Source: Pantoea stewartii subsp. stewartii (lineage in GTDB: Bacteria; Pseudomonadota; Gammaproteobacteria; Enterobacterales; Enterobacteriaceae). From it: a DNA stretch of 36,003 bases. Positions within the stretch are counted from its first letter, which is position 1. Each line of letters begins with the position of its first letter. The stretch covers positions 1 through 36,003 of the forward strand of contig NZ_VZPF01000055.1 of the NCBI RefSeq assembly GCF_008801695.1. Reading direction: 5' to 3'. The position numbers and the translations under genes were made by a program. The notes beneath the pieces are model-generated. The model had not been told where the DNA came from, ran no database searches, and saw only the letters and a program-made list of their open reading frames with translations. This document shows positions 27,814 through 36,003 of this stretch, in pieces.

Positions 27814-28494
27814 ATGTCTGATAACGCCGTTTTACGTTTACGCAGCCAACGTCTGGCCCGTGCTACGCGTCCTTTTTTAGCCCGCGGAAATCGTGTGCTT
27901 CGCTGTCAGGACTGTCTGTTGCCGGAAAAACAGTGCCTGTGCGACAGCATCGTTACACAGTCCGCCCGGAGCCGCTTTTGCCTGGTGATGTTTGATACCG
28001 AGCCGATGAAGCCAAGCAATACCGGCCGGTTGATTGCGGATGTGTTGCCAAATACGCAGGCCTTTGGCTGGTCACGCACGGAGCCCGATCCGCTGTTACT
28101 GGCGGCGGTGGCCGATGGGGCTTATCAGCCGATGGTGGTTTTTCCTGCCTCCTATGCGGATGACGGTCGCGAGGTTCTCCACGCGCCGCCGCTGTCGGGC
28201 AAACCGCCGCTGTTTATTATGCTGGACGGTACCTGGAATGAGGCGCGGAAGATGTTTCGCAAAAGCCCCTGGCTTGATCGTTTCCCGGTGCTGTCGCTCA
28301 ATGTAACGTCCCCTTCCCGCTACACGCTGCGTGAAGCACACGGCGAAGGCCAGCACTGTACGGCAGAAATTGCAGCGGCATTACTGCAACAGGCGGGCGA
28401 CAGCGACGCAGCGCAGGCTTTATCCCGGCATTTTGAGCAGTTTCGCCAGGCTTACCTGGCCGGTAAACCGCACCATCCCGTTCAGAACCGATAA
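27814..28494 (+). CDS. tapT: tRNA-uridine aminocarboxypropyltransferase TapT (YfiP)
   Basis: A protein of 226 residues with the DTW domain. It transfers the aminocarboxypropyl group of SAM to U47 of tRNAs, making acp3U. Four cysteines (31, 34, 41, 43) likely bind zinc. The core motif is LDGTWNEARKM (about residue 148), followed by SPSRYTLRE. It lies between trxC and patZ as in E. coli. The ATG at 27814 has only a weak ribosome binding site. Confidence 0.88.
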   Translation: MSDNAVLRLRSQRLARATRPFLARGNRVLRCQDCLLPEKQCLCDSIVTQSARSRFCLVMFDTEPMKPSNTGRLIADVLPNTQAFGWSRTEPDPLLLAAVADGAYQPMVVFPASYADDGREVLHAPPLSGKPPLFIMLDGTWNEARKMFRKSPWLDRFPVLSLNVTSPSRYTLREAHGEGQHCTAEIAAALLQQAGDSDAAQALSRHFEQFRQAYLAGKPHHPVQNR

Positions 28495-28634
28495 CGTTAG
28501 CGGTCACGTACATGCGTGACGAATAGTGTCCCGGGCGCGCTGATGTACGCCCTTCTTCAGCCTGCGATCTGCCCGGCGGTAAAACGGGGCAAATACGTTT
28601 ACAATCACCTAAATCCTGATGAATGGAGTACGTG

Positions 28635-31310
28635 ATGAGTCAACGCGGACTGGAAGCGCTGTTAAGGCCGAAATCCATTGCGGTTATCGGCGCCTCGATC
28701 AAACCGGGACGCGCAGGCTATTTCATGATGCGCAACCTGCTGGCCGGCGGCTTTAGCGGACCGGTGTTGCCGGTTACGCCAAAATACAAAGCCGTCAGCG
28801 GCGTGCTGGCCTGGCCTGATATTCACAGTCTGCCTTTCGCCCCGGATTTGGCGGTGATTTGCACCCATCACAAAAGGAATCTGGAACTGCTGCAGCAGCT
28901 TGGCGAGAAAGGCTGTAAAGCCTGCATCATTCTTTCTGCGCCCACCAGCCAGCTTCCCGAATTAAAACAGTGCGCCAGCCGCTGGCAGATCCGTCTGCTC
29001 GGCCCTAACAGTCTGGGCCTGCTGGCACCGTGGCAGGGACTGAATGCCAGCTTTTCGCCCGTACCCATTGCTAAGGGCCGCATTGCGTTTATTTCGCAGT
29101 CATCCGCCGTCTCTAATACCATTCTCGACTGGGCACAGCAGCGTAACCTGGGCTTCTCCTGGTTTATCGCGCTGGGAGACAGTTTGGATACCGACGTGGA
29201 TGACCTGCTGGATTTTCTTGTCCGCGATGGCAAAACCAGCGCGATTCTGCTTTATCTTGAACATCTTAGTGATGCACGCCGTTTTGTCTCGGCTTCGCGA
29301 AGCGCCTCACGTAATAAGCCCATCCTGATCATCAAAAGTGGGCGCAGCCGTCAGGCACAGGCGTTGCTGGGAACGCACAGTGGTCTGGATGCCGCCTGGG
29401 ATGCCGCCATTCAGCGCGCCGGGTTACTGCGGGTACAGGATACCCATGAGCTGTTTACCGCAGTGGAATCCTTAAGCCATATGCGCCCGCCGCGTGGTCA
29501 TCGCCTGATGATCGTCAGCAATGGTGCCGCGCCCGCCGCACTGGCGCTGGATGAACTCTATGCCCGCAACGGTAAGCTGGCCGTGCTGAGCGACGAGACC
29601 GTGCAGCAGCTCAATGCTGTCCTGCCGGAGGGCGTCGGACATGGCAATCCGCTTGATTTAAAAGACGATGCCACACCGACGCGTTATCTTGACTGTATTA
29701 GCGTGCTGCTCGACAGCCATGATTTAGATGCGTTGATGCTGATTCATGCCCCCAGTGCCGTTGCCCCCGCCACCGAAACCGCAGAGAAAATTATTCAGCT
29801 GGTGCAACAACATCCGCGCGGTAAACAGCTTACGCTGTTGACGAACTGGTGCGGGGAATACTCTTCTCAGGCGGCGCGCCGGGCTTTTACGCAGGCGGGC
29901 ATTCCTACCTGGCGCACGCCGGAAGGTACCGTTACCGCCTTTATGCACCAGGTGGAATACCGGCGTAATCAGAAGTTACTGCGGGAAACCCCCGCGCTAC
30001 CGGCCAGTCTGACTCAGGACAGTGCGCAGGCGCACCAGATCTTATCTCAGGCATTAAATCAGGGTGTGTTATCGCTGGATACGCATGAGGTGCAGCCGGT
30101 GCTCAAAGCCTACGGACTGGCCACTCTGCCCACCTGGATTGCGAAAGACAGCGATGATGCGGTCACCATTGCCGAACAAATCGGTTACCCGGTTGCGCTA
30201 AAACTGCGCTCCCCGGACGTGGCGCATAAATCCGACGTTCAGGGCGTGATGCTGTATCTGCGCAATGCTGCTGAAGTGCGGCGCGCGGCAGACGCCATTA
30301 TCGACCGCGTAAAACAGACGTTACCCAGCGCCCGAATCGAAGGGCTGGTCGTGCAGACCATGGCAAATCGTGCCGGAGCACAGGAGCTGCGCATAGTCGT
30401 GGAACAGGATCCGCTGTTTGGCCCGATCATCATGCTGGGTGAAGGTGGCGTGGAATGGCAGGCTGAGAAACAGGCTGCCGTAGCGTTGCCGCCGCTCAAT
30501 ATGACGCTGGCGCGCTATCTGGTCATACAGGCTATCAAAGGCGGTAAGATCCGCAGCCGCAGTGCGCTCATCCCTCTTGATGTTGCCGCGCTGAGCCAGT
30601 TACTGGTACAGGTGTCTAACCTGGTGGTGGATTGCCCGGAAATAGCGCGCCTGGATATTCATCCGCTGTTGGCGGCGGGCAGTGATTTCACGCTGCTGGA
30701 CGTCACCCTGTCGTTGGCCCCCTTTGACGGTGACAGCGAAACCCGCCTGGCGATTCGTCCTTATCCTCAGCACCTGGAAGAAGAGGTGGAGCTGAAAGAT
30801 GGTCAGCATTGCCTGTTCCGCCCAATCTTACCCGAAGATGAACCGCTGCTGCGTGACTTCATCAGTCAGGTAACCAAAGAAGATCTCTACTACCGCTATT
30901 TCAGCGAAATTAACGAATTCACACATGACGATCTGGCCAATATGACGCAGATCGACTATGACCGGGAAATGGCGATCGTCGCGGTGCGTCAGCACCAGGG
31001 ACAGCCGGAGATCATCGGCGTCACCCGCGCCATTTCGGATGCCGACAACATTGATGCAGAGTTCTCCGTGCTGGTACGTTCCGATCTGAAAGGTCTGGGA
31101 ATGGGGCGACGGTTACTCGAAAAAATGATTCGTTACACGCGCGCCCATGGCCTGCAACAACTGAACGGCATCACCATGCCGGGCAACCGTGGCATGGTTA
31201 CGCTGGCGAAAAAACTCAATTTTAACGTGGATGTGCAGATGGACGATGGTATCGTCAGCCTTAAGCTTTTGTTACAGGATAATGTCAATTTACCGTGTAC
31301 AGAAAAGTAA
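28635..31310 (+). CDS. patZ: Protein lysine acetyltransferase PatZ (YfiQ/Pka)
   Basis: A protein of 891 residues (886 in E. coli). The N-terminal ~690 residues resemble ADP-forming acyl-CoA synthetase: a CoA-binding domain (SIAVIGASIKPGRAGY), a ligase domain and an ATP-grasp-like part (GYPVALKLRSPDVAHKSDVQ). In this family that part is regulatory. The C-terminal ~170 residues are a GNAT domain with the acetyl-CoA loop LKGLGMGRRLLEKM. It acetylates lysines of enzymes such as acetyl-CoA synthetase. I chose the ATG at 28635 because GGAG lies 6 bases upstream; the frame is open to 28623. Confidence 0.92.
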   Translation: MSQRGLEALLRPKSIAVIGASIKPGRAGYFMMRNLLAGGFSGPVLPVTPKYKAVSGVLAWPDIHSLPFAPDLAVICTHHKRNLELLQQLGEKGCKACIILSAPTSQLPELKQCASRWQIRLLGPNSLGLLAPWQGLNASFSPVPIAKGRIAFISQSSAVSNTILDWAQQRNLGFSWFIALGDSLDTDVDDLLDFLVRDGKTSAILLYLEHLSDARRFVSASRSASRNKPILIIKSGRSRQAQALLGTHSGLDAAWDAAIQRAGLLRVQDTHELFTAVESLSHMRPPRGHRLMIVSNGAAPAALALDELYARNGKLAVLSDETVQQLNAVLPEGVGHGNPLDLKDDATPTRYLDCISVLLDSHDLDALMLIHAPSAVAPATETAEKIIQLVQQHPRGKQLTLLTNWCGEYSSQAARRAFTQAGIPTWRTPEGTVTAFMHQVEYRRNQKLLRETPALPASLTQDSAQAHQILSQALNQGVLSLDTHEVQPVLKAYGLATLPTWIAKDSDDAVTIAEQIGYPVALKLRSPDVAHKSDVQGVMLYLRNAAEVRRAADAIIDRVKQTLPSARIEGLVVQTMANRAGAQELRIVVEQDPLFGPIIMLGEGGVEWQAEKQAAVALPPLNMTLARYLVIQAIKGGKIRSRSALIPLDVAALSQLLVQVSNLVVDCPEIARLDIHPLLAAGSDFTLLDVTLSLAPFDGDSETRLAIRPYPQHLEEEVELKDGQHCLFRPILPEDEPLLRDFISQVTKEDLYYRYFSEINEFTHDDLANMTQIDYDREMAIVAVRQHQGQPEIIGVTRAISDADNIDAEFSVLVRSDLKGLGMGRRLLEKMIRYTRAHGLQQLNGITMPGNRGMVTLAKKLNFNVDVQMDDGIVSLKLLLQDNVNLPCTEK

Positions 31311-31409
31311 AAATCGCCCGGTCAGCCCGGGTTGATGTTATTATTTAGCGTTATGACCCTGATTTGGTGGCAAAAGGCCATACAATGAACCGAGAAGAAG
31401 TGCACTGTG

Positions 31410-32765
31410 ATGTTGTCTAAATTTAAGCGCAATAAACACCAACAACACCTCGCACAGCTGCCTAAACTGTCACAATCTGTTGCGGATGTGTCGACGCTTT
31501 ATTCGCCTGGCGAATTCCGTGAGACGCTTTTGGAAAAGATTGCGTCAGCGCAATCGCGCATTTGTATCGTCGCCCTTTATCTGGAAAATGACGATGCGGG
31601 CCGCGCCGTCATGAACGCACTTTATGCGGCAAAAATCGCGCGTCCACAGCTGGATATCAGTATTTTAGTTGACTGGCACCGCGCCCAGCGCGGGCGCATT
31701 GGTGCCGCGCGCGGCGTCACTAACGCCGACTGGTATTGTGAGATGGCCCAGCAACATCCCGACAGCGTGATTCCGGTGTACGGCATCCCGGTGAATACGC
31801 GTGAAGCGCTGGGCGTACTGCACCTTAAAGGTTTCATTATTGATGACATGCTGCTTTACAGCGGTGCCAGCATTAATGACGTCTACCTGCACCAGCATGA
31901 TAAATACCGCTACGACCGCTATCAGCTCATCCGTAACCCCGCCCTGGCTGACACCATGTTCGAATGGATTAATCACCATTTGAAAGAGGCGGAGGCGGTG
32001 AATCGTCTGGACTATGCAGAGCGGCCTTCCAGCCCGGAAATTAAAAACGAAACCCGGCAGTTTCGTCAGGACCTGCGCGGTTTTAACTATCAGTTTGAAG
32101 GCAACGCTGGCAACGATGAACTGGCCGTAACGCCTTTAGTAGGCTTAGGCAAACACAGCCTGCTGAACAAGACCATTTTCCATCTGATGCCCTGCGCAGA
32201 GAAAAAACTCACTATCTGCACCCCCTATTTCAACCTGCCCGCCTTGCTGGTGCGCAATATCATTTCCCTGTTACGTCAGGGCAAAGATGTCGAGATCATT
32301 GTGGGTGATAAGACGGCGAATGACTTCTATATTGCACCCGATGAGCCGTTCAAGATCATCGGTGCACTGCCCTATCTCTACGAAATTAATCTGCGTCGCT
32401 TTTTGAGTCGCCTGCAGTATTACGTCAGTAACGGACAGCTGATCGTGCGCTTATGGAAAGAGGGTGAGAACAGCTATCACCTGAAAGGGATGTGGGTCGA
32501 TGATGAATGGCAGCTTATTACAGGCAACAACCTGAATCCGCGCGCCTGGCGGCTGGATCTGGAAAATGCGGTACTGATCCACGATCCGCATCAGCAACTG
32601 GCCGATCAGCGCCAGCACGAACTGATGCTGATCCGCCAACATACCACTGTGGTTAAGCATTTCCGTGAGCTGGAAAGTATTGCTGACTACCCGGCTAAAG
32701 TCCGTAAACTGATTCGACGCCTGCGTCGTATCCGTATTGACCGCCTGATCAGTCGTATCCTCTAG
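31410..32765 (+). CDS. pssA: Phosphatidylserine synthase PssA
   Basis: A protein of 451 residues, as in E. coli. It makes phosphatidylserine from CDP-diacylglycerol and serine, the first step to phosphatidylethanolamine, and binds the membrane peripherally. Two phospholipase-D-type HKD motifs are intact: HLKGFIIDDMLLYSGASIND (about residue 135) and HLKGMWVDDEWQLITGNNLN (about 355). The basic tail KLIRRLRRIRIDRLISRIL probably binds lipid. I chose the ATG at 31410 by alignment; a GTG directly before it (31407) is the alternative. Confidence 0.95.
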   Translation: MLSKFKRNKHQQHLAQLPKLSQSVADVSTLYSPGEFRETLLEKIASAQSRICIVALYLENDDAGRAVMNALYAAKIARPQLDISILVDWHRAQRGRIGAARGVTNADWYCEMAQQHPDSVIPVYGIPVNTREALGVLHLKGFIIDDMLLYSGASINDVYLHQHDKYRYDRYQLIRNPALADTMFEWINHHLKEAEAVNRLDYAERPSSPEIKNETRQFRQDLRGFNYQFEGNAGNDELAVTPLVGLGKHSLLNKTIFHLMPCAEKKLTICTPYFNLPALLVRNIISLLRQGKDVEIIVGDKTANDFYIAPDEPFKIIGALPYLYEINLRRFLSRLQYYVSNGQLIVRLWKEGENSYHLKGMWVDDEWQLITGNNLNPRAWRLDLENAVLIHDPHQQLADQRQHELMLIRQHTTVVKHFRELESIADYPAKVRKLIRRLRRIRIDRLISRIL

Positions 32766-32770
32766 TGTTT

Positions 32771-32801
32771 CAGCATGCCGCAGACTGACTGCGGCATGCT
32801 G
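32771..32801. terminator. Hairpin between convergent pssA and kgtP
   Basis: CAGCATGCCGCAG pairs perfectly over 13 bp with 32789-32801 around ACTGA, 5 bases after pssA and 5 bases before the kgtP stop. No T-run; probably a shared 3' end. Confidence 0.6.
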
Positions 32802-32806
32802 ACCGA

Positions 32807-34102
32807 TTAAAGCGTCATGCCCTTACCCTGCCGGTGCAGCAACAGCGATACCACGAAGGCCAGTGCGCCCATCCCAGAAACATACCAGAAGAACATGGTT
32901 TCCATGTCGTGGTGTTTCATCAGCAACGCAACATACTCTGCCGATCCACCAAAAATGGCATTCGCCACCGCATAGGAAAGCCCGACACCGAGCGTCCTGA
33001 CCTGCGGTGGAAACATCTCTGCTTTTAAAATCCCACTGTTCGAGGTGTAAAAACTGGTGATCAGCAGCGCCAGCATAATCAGAACAAATGCCATGCCCGG
33101 ACTCTGAACGTTTTGCAAAAGTGTCAGGATGGGCACAGTACAGATAGCTGCCCCAGCCCCGAAGACCATCATGGACGTGCGGCGGCCGATTTTATCCGAC
33201 AAACCACCGATAATCGGCTGCAGCAGCATATAAACCAGTAATGCGCCGGTCATTAATCCGCTGGCCGTTTTCGCATCCATGCCTGACGTATTGACCAGGT
33301 ACTTTTGCATATAGGTGGTAAAGGTATAGAAACTCAGCGATCCGCCCGCGGTAAAGCCCAGTACCATCAGAAACGGCTTAGTATGATTTCGCAATAAGCC
33401 GATGACGCTGCCCGCATCGCGGTGTTCACGGGTTTGTTTATCTGAGGTCTCATCCAGCGAGCGGCGCAGCCATAACGCCACAACAGCCAGCGCGGCGCCT
33501 AAAAAGAACGGGATACGCCAGCCCCAGGTTCGTAGCTCATGATCGGTTAACAGAAACTGCAGCACCACGACCGTCAGTACCGCAGCCAGTTGGCCGCCGA
33601 TTAAGGTGACATACTGGAATGAGGCATAAAATCCTTTTCGTCCTTCCAGCGCGACTTCACTCATATAGGTGGCGCTTGTGCCGTATTCACCGCCTACTGA
33701 CAGCCCCTGAAACATACGCGCCAGCAAAAGCAGTGCGGGCGCGGCGATGCCAATACTTTCGTAGCCCGGCAGGCAGGCGATCACCAGCGATCCGAAACAC
33801 ATCATGCAGACCGAGATCAGCATGGATTTTTTGCGGCCGTGGCGGTCGCCAATGTAGCCAAATAACCAGCCGCCAATCGGCCGCATTAAGAAGCCCGCCG
33901 CAAAGACGCCTGCGGTCTGCAGCAGTTGGGTTGTGGTGTCGCCCTGGGGGAAGAAAATATGGGCAAAGTAGAGTGAGAAAAACGAGTACACATAAAAGTC
34001 GAACCATTCGACGAGATTACCTGAGGACGCGCCTACGATGGCCCAGATACGTTTTTTTCTGTCGATCGCCTGCGTGTGGGGAGTGCTGTTCATGTCTGAC
34101 AT
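32807..34102 (-). CDS. kgtP: Alpha-ketoglutarate permease KgtP
   Basis: A protein of 431 residues (432 in E. coli). This MFS proton symporter imports 2-oxoglutarate. It has 12 membrane segments; the metabolite-symporter signatures [19 protein letters not shown] (segment 1), [13 protein letters not shown] (loop 2-3) and [20 protein letters not shown] are all present. I chose the ATG at 34102 with GAGG 6 bases upstream; MNSTPHT at 34093 is an alternative. E. coli also has kgtP after pssA, read toward it; the small gene yfiM between them there is absent here (recalled order). Confidence 0.93.
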   Translation of the reverse strand: MSDMNSTPHTQAIDRKKRIWAIVGASSGNLVEWFDFYVYSFFSLYFAHIFFPQGDTTTQLLQTAGVFAAGFLMRPIGGWLFGYIGDRHGRKKSMLISVCMMCFGSLVIACLPGYESIGIAAPALLLLARMFQGLSVGGEYGTSATYMSEVALEGRKGFYASFQYVTLIGGQLAAVLTVVVLQFLLTDHELRTWGWRIPFFLGAALAVVALWLRRSLDETSDKQTREHRDAGSVIGLLRNHTKPFLMVLGFTAGGSLSFYTFTTYMQKYLVNTSGMDAKTASGLMTGALLVYMLLQPIIGGLSDKIGRRTSMMVFGAGAAICTVPILTLLQNVQSPGMAFVLIMLALLITSFYTSNSGILKAEMFPPQVRTLGVGLSYAVANAIFGGSAEYVALLMKHHDMETMFFWYVSGMGALAFVVSLLLHRQGKGMTL

Positions 34103-34324
34103 GCTATGCCTCGGCTCCTTGCTGATAAGCAGCGTTAAAGCGTTGAGTAAAGCATGGACGGCAATAAAACGGAAAGAGGTGTTGCCCCGAGCCTATAAAA
34201 TGTGACCTGTGTTGCTAATTTACTGAAATCATTGCGTGATATATCAGGCGGCATTTACCGATAACGCTGCGTCAGCGCCTCACGATGACATCCTGGAAGC
34301 ACTGACATGCGCACAGGGAGACCG

Positions 34325-35365
34325 TTAAAATGCGGTGATCACCGTAACACCGGGCGATTCAAACTTATCCATATTCATTAACGCCTCTATGGATTGCTCC
34401 AGGTTAATGGTTCTGCCGATCAGTTTTTCCGGACAAAGTTTTCCTGCATGAATCATGTTCATCATCACATCATAGCGATGGGCCTGCATGCCGTGGCTGC
34501 CAATAATTTCCAGTTCATTAGCAATGACCCGCGCCATAGGAATGGGCGGTGCGCTGTGTTCACCTGCCATCAGGCCAACCTGAACGTGCCTGCCTCTTTT
34601 TCGTAATGAGTTGATAGCGTTGACACAGGTTGCCGTATGACCCAGCGCATCGATTGAAACGTGCGCCCCGCCGTGGGTGAACTCTCTGACCGCTTCCGCT
34701 ACGTCGGAGACCTGCGTGGCATTTACGATGGCAACAGCGCCCAGCTCACGCGCCAGTTGCAGCTTTTCATCCGAGATATCCACCGCTATGACATTGGCGC
34801 CAAGTGCATTGGCAATCATGATGGCGGAAAGGCCTACGCCACCACAGCCGTGCACAGCAAGCCACTGCCCTGCGGACGTTTTCCCCTGATCAACAACGGC
34901 CCTGAAAGAGGTGATGAAGCGACATCCCAGACTGGCCGCAGTGGTGAAATTCAGCGTATCCGGTAGAGCAATGAGGTTCAGATCCGCCTGCTGTATGGCG
35001 ACATATTCTGCGAAGGATCCCCAGTGGGTAAAGCCTGGCTGAAACTGATGATCGCAGACCTGTTGATTGCCTGAATGGCACTCATGGCATAAACCGCATC
35101 CCGAGACAAAGGGCACGGTGACATTATCGCCCGGGCGCCATTTCGTCACCGCGCTGCCGACCGCTTCAATCGTGCCGGCGAATTCATGCCCCGGCACGTG
35201 GGGTAATGGGATATCAGGATCGTGGCCGACCCAGCCATGCCAGTCGCTTCGGCAAACCCCAGTTGCTTTAACCCGAATCACAACGCCATGGGGTTCCGGT
35301 GTGGGATCCGGCAGCGTTTTCAGGACAGGCGGGGACAGAAATGATTCGTATATGACCGCTTTCAT
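34325..35365 (-). CDS. Zinc-dependent alcohol dehydrogenase
   Basis: A protein of 346 residues, medium-chain dehydrogenase family. Catalytic zinc ligands are in [11 protein letters not shown] and PGHEFAG; structural zinc cysteines are in [15 protein letters not shown] (about 90-104); the cofactor loop is [18 protein letters not shown] (about 172-189). The substrate is unknown. It is divergent from an Lrp/AsnC-type gene 120 bases away, which probably controls it (inference). It is not closely related to the dehydrogenase at 24428: the metal-binding loops differ in sequence. Confidence 0.8.
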   Translation of the reverse strand: MKAVIYESFLSPPVLKTLPDPTPEPHGVVIRVKATGVCRSDWHGWVGHDPDIPLPHVPGHEFAGTIEAVGSAVTKWRPGDNVTVPFVSGCGLCHECHSGNQQVCDHQFQPGFTHWGSFAEYVAIQQADLNLIALPDTLNFTTAASLGCRFITSFRAVVDQGKTSAGQWLAVHGCGGVGLSAIMIANALGANVIAVDISDEKLQLARELGAVAIVNATQVSDVAEAVREFTHGGAHVSIDALGHTATCVNAINSLRKRGRHVQVGLMAGEHSAPPIPMARVIANELEIIGSHGMQAHRYDVMMNMIHAGKLCPEKLIGRTINLEQSIEALMNMDKFESPGVTVITAF

Positions 35366-35485
35366 CAGTAAACCCTCATGTATGGTTTACTAAAAGTATA
35401 CTGACAGGCCGTGAAATTACTTTTCGTGTATTGCAGGCGGATCATGGTTTATGAAATTATCTTTCATTAATGATAGTAAGGCTGA

Positions 35486-35893
35486 GTGGATATTTCAGTG
35501 AGCATTCTTGATAAGAAAGATGTGGCGTTACTGCGCTATCTGCAAAAGGACGGCAGAGTATCGAGTCTTAAGCTGTCTCAGGATTTGGATATGAGCCCGG
35601 CGTCAACATGGCGGCGCCTGAAGCGGCTTGAGGACGAAGCCTTCATTGAAGGTTATCAGGCGGTAGTGAATCGTCGAAAGATGGGGTTTGGCGTGATGGC
35701 ATTCGTGCGTCTGGTCTGCAGCCAACACAGTGAGGCGGCAACACGAGACTTTGAAGAGCGGATCAATGCGAATCCTTATGTCCTGTCATGCCACAATATC
35801 ACTGGCGAGGCCGACTTCCTTTTGCAGGTGGTTGCGCGGGATTTAGATCATTACAGCCTGTTTATTGAAAAGGAACGTAAGCGTCGCATTTAG
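35486..35893 (+). pseudogene. Lrp/AsnC-family regulator, truncated by a mobile element
   Basis: The frame encodes 135 residues, while the family usually has about 150-165. The winged helix-turn-helix (VALLRYLQKDGRVSSLKLSQ, then MSPASTWRRLKRLEDEAFIEGY) is intact. The ligand/oligomer domain runs to VVARDLDHYSLFIEKE (residue 130) and then stops matching: RKRRI and the stop codon are encoded by the element tip, which begins at 35877. The last strand and helix of the RAM domain are lost, so oligomerisation is doubtful. The start is GTG at 35486 with AAGG 4 bases upstream; GTG at 35498 is another option. Confidence 0.75.
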
Positions 35894-35920
35894 ACCGTCT
35901 GTCCGTTTCCCTCCGGCTCC

Positions 35921-35947
35921 TTGACAATAATGTCCATCATTTATAAT
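35921..35947 (+). promoter_or_regulatory. Promoter of the right element gene
   Basis: Perfect hexamers TTGACA (35921-35926) and TATAAT (35942-35947), but with a spacer of only 15 bases. Transcription would start about 5-6 bases before the ATG, so the message would be nearly leaderless. The left copy has lost the -35 hexamer. Confidence 0.5.
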
Positions 35948-35955
35948 GGACATTA
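35928..35955. promoter_or_regulatory. Inverted repeat before the right element gene
   Basis: TAATGTCCAT (35928-35937) and ATGGACATTA (35946-35955), 10-bp perfect arms with an 8-base spacer that overlaps the -10 element. It corresponds to 47-77, with one base pair changed on both arms. Confidence 0.55.
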
Positions 35956-35959
35956 GCGT

Positions 35960-36003
35960 ATGAAACACCGGACCTGGCTACTTGAAGCCCTGCATCTGCA
36001 CTT
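35960..36003 (+). CDS. First gene of the right element, 5' end only
   Basis: The frame starts with ATG at 35960 and gives MKHRTWLLEALHLH before the window ends. It differs from the left copy in the start codon (ATG, not GTG) and at one residue (His for Arg at position 12). Its family is not recognised. No ribosome binding site is present, which fits a leaderless or tightly limited gene. Confidence 0.5.
   Translation, partial: MKHRTWLLEALHLH

Larger units (their letters stand above)
35877..36003 (+). mobile_element. Right mobile-element end (IS-like), partial
   Basis: This is the second copy of the element tip, in inverted orientation to 1-127. It begins GTAAGCGTC at the exact base where the Lrp-like protein loses family similarity, so the insertion point can be placed at 35876/35877. 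The remaining part of the element and the other target-site copy are outside the window. Promoter, inverted repeat and first gene all lie within 84 bases of the tip. Confidence 0.65.

Overview
The window looks like the chromosome of a gamma-proteobacterium of the order Enterobacterales, probably an Erwinia/Pantoea-type relative rather than Escherichia itself. Many products match E. coli proteins along their whole length as I remember them (SpeG, MmuP, YgaC, NrdF, EmrR/A/B, PssA, KgtP). The gene order, however, is a mosaic of E. coli-like blocks joined differently. The taxonomic placement is an inference from memory.

Layout: (1) 1-127 is the tip of a mobile-element-like sequence whose first gene reads out of the window to the left. 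(2) 440-1679 holds a membrane-bound MarT/CadC-type regulator and a FidL-like partner. (3) 2154-4856 is a magnesium-transporting P-type ATPase with a long leader that contains a proline-rich mini-ORF. (4) 5501-11034 is a five-gene peptide-family ABC transporter followed closely by speG. (5) 11035-13954 holds a lipoprotein and the S-methylmethionine salvage pair mmuP-mmuM behind a MetJ-type operator. (6) 14020-18855 holds ygaC, ygaM and the class Ib ribonucleotide reductase operon nrdHIEF behind two NrdR-type boxes. (7) 19312-24369 holds ygaY and the EmrR-EmrA-EmrB drug-efflux locus. (8) 24428-25981 is an alcohol dehydrogenase divergent from an HxlR-family regulator. (9) 26048-34102 is the yfiF-trxC-tapT-patZ-pssA-kgtP block. 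(10) 34325-35893 is a second zinc alcohol dehydrogenase divergent from an Lrp/AsnC regulator. (11) 35877-36003 is a second copy of the element tip, inverted relative to the first.

The main discoveries are signs of recent decay and mobile DNA. nrdE has one in-frame ochre stop at codon 120 in an otherwise full-length frame. trxC has an 11-base deletion that removes the active-site segment and shifts the frame. The end of ygaY carries a 173-bp IS903-type miniature element with perfect 15-bp ends and a 9-bp target duplication. The Lrp/AsnC gene is cut exactly where the right-hand element begins. The two element tips at the window edges share about 127 bp in inverted orientation, including a long inverted repeat just before the start codon in which one base pair has changed on both sides.

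I found no tRNA, rRNA, CRISPR array or prophage. All homologies come from reading the sequence and from memory of the families; no database search was run.
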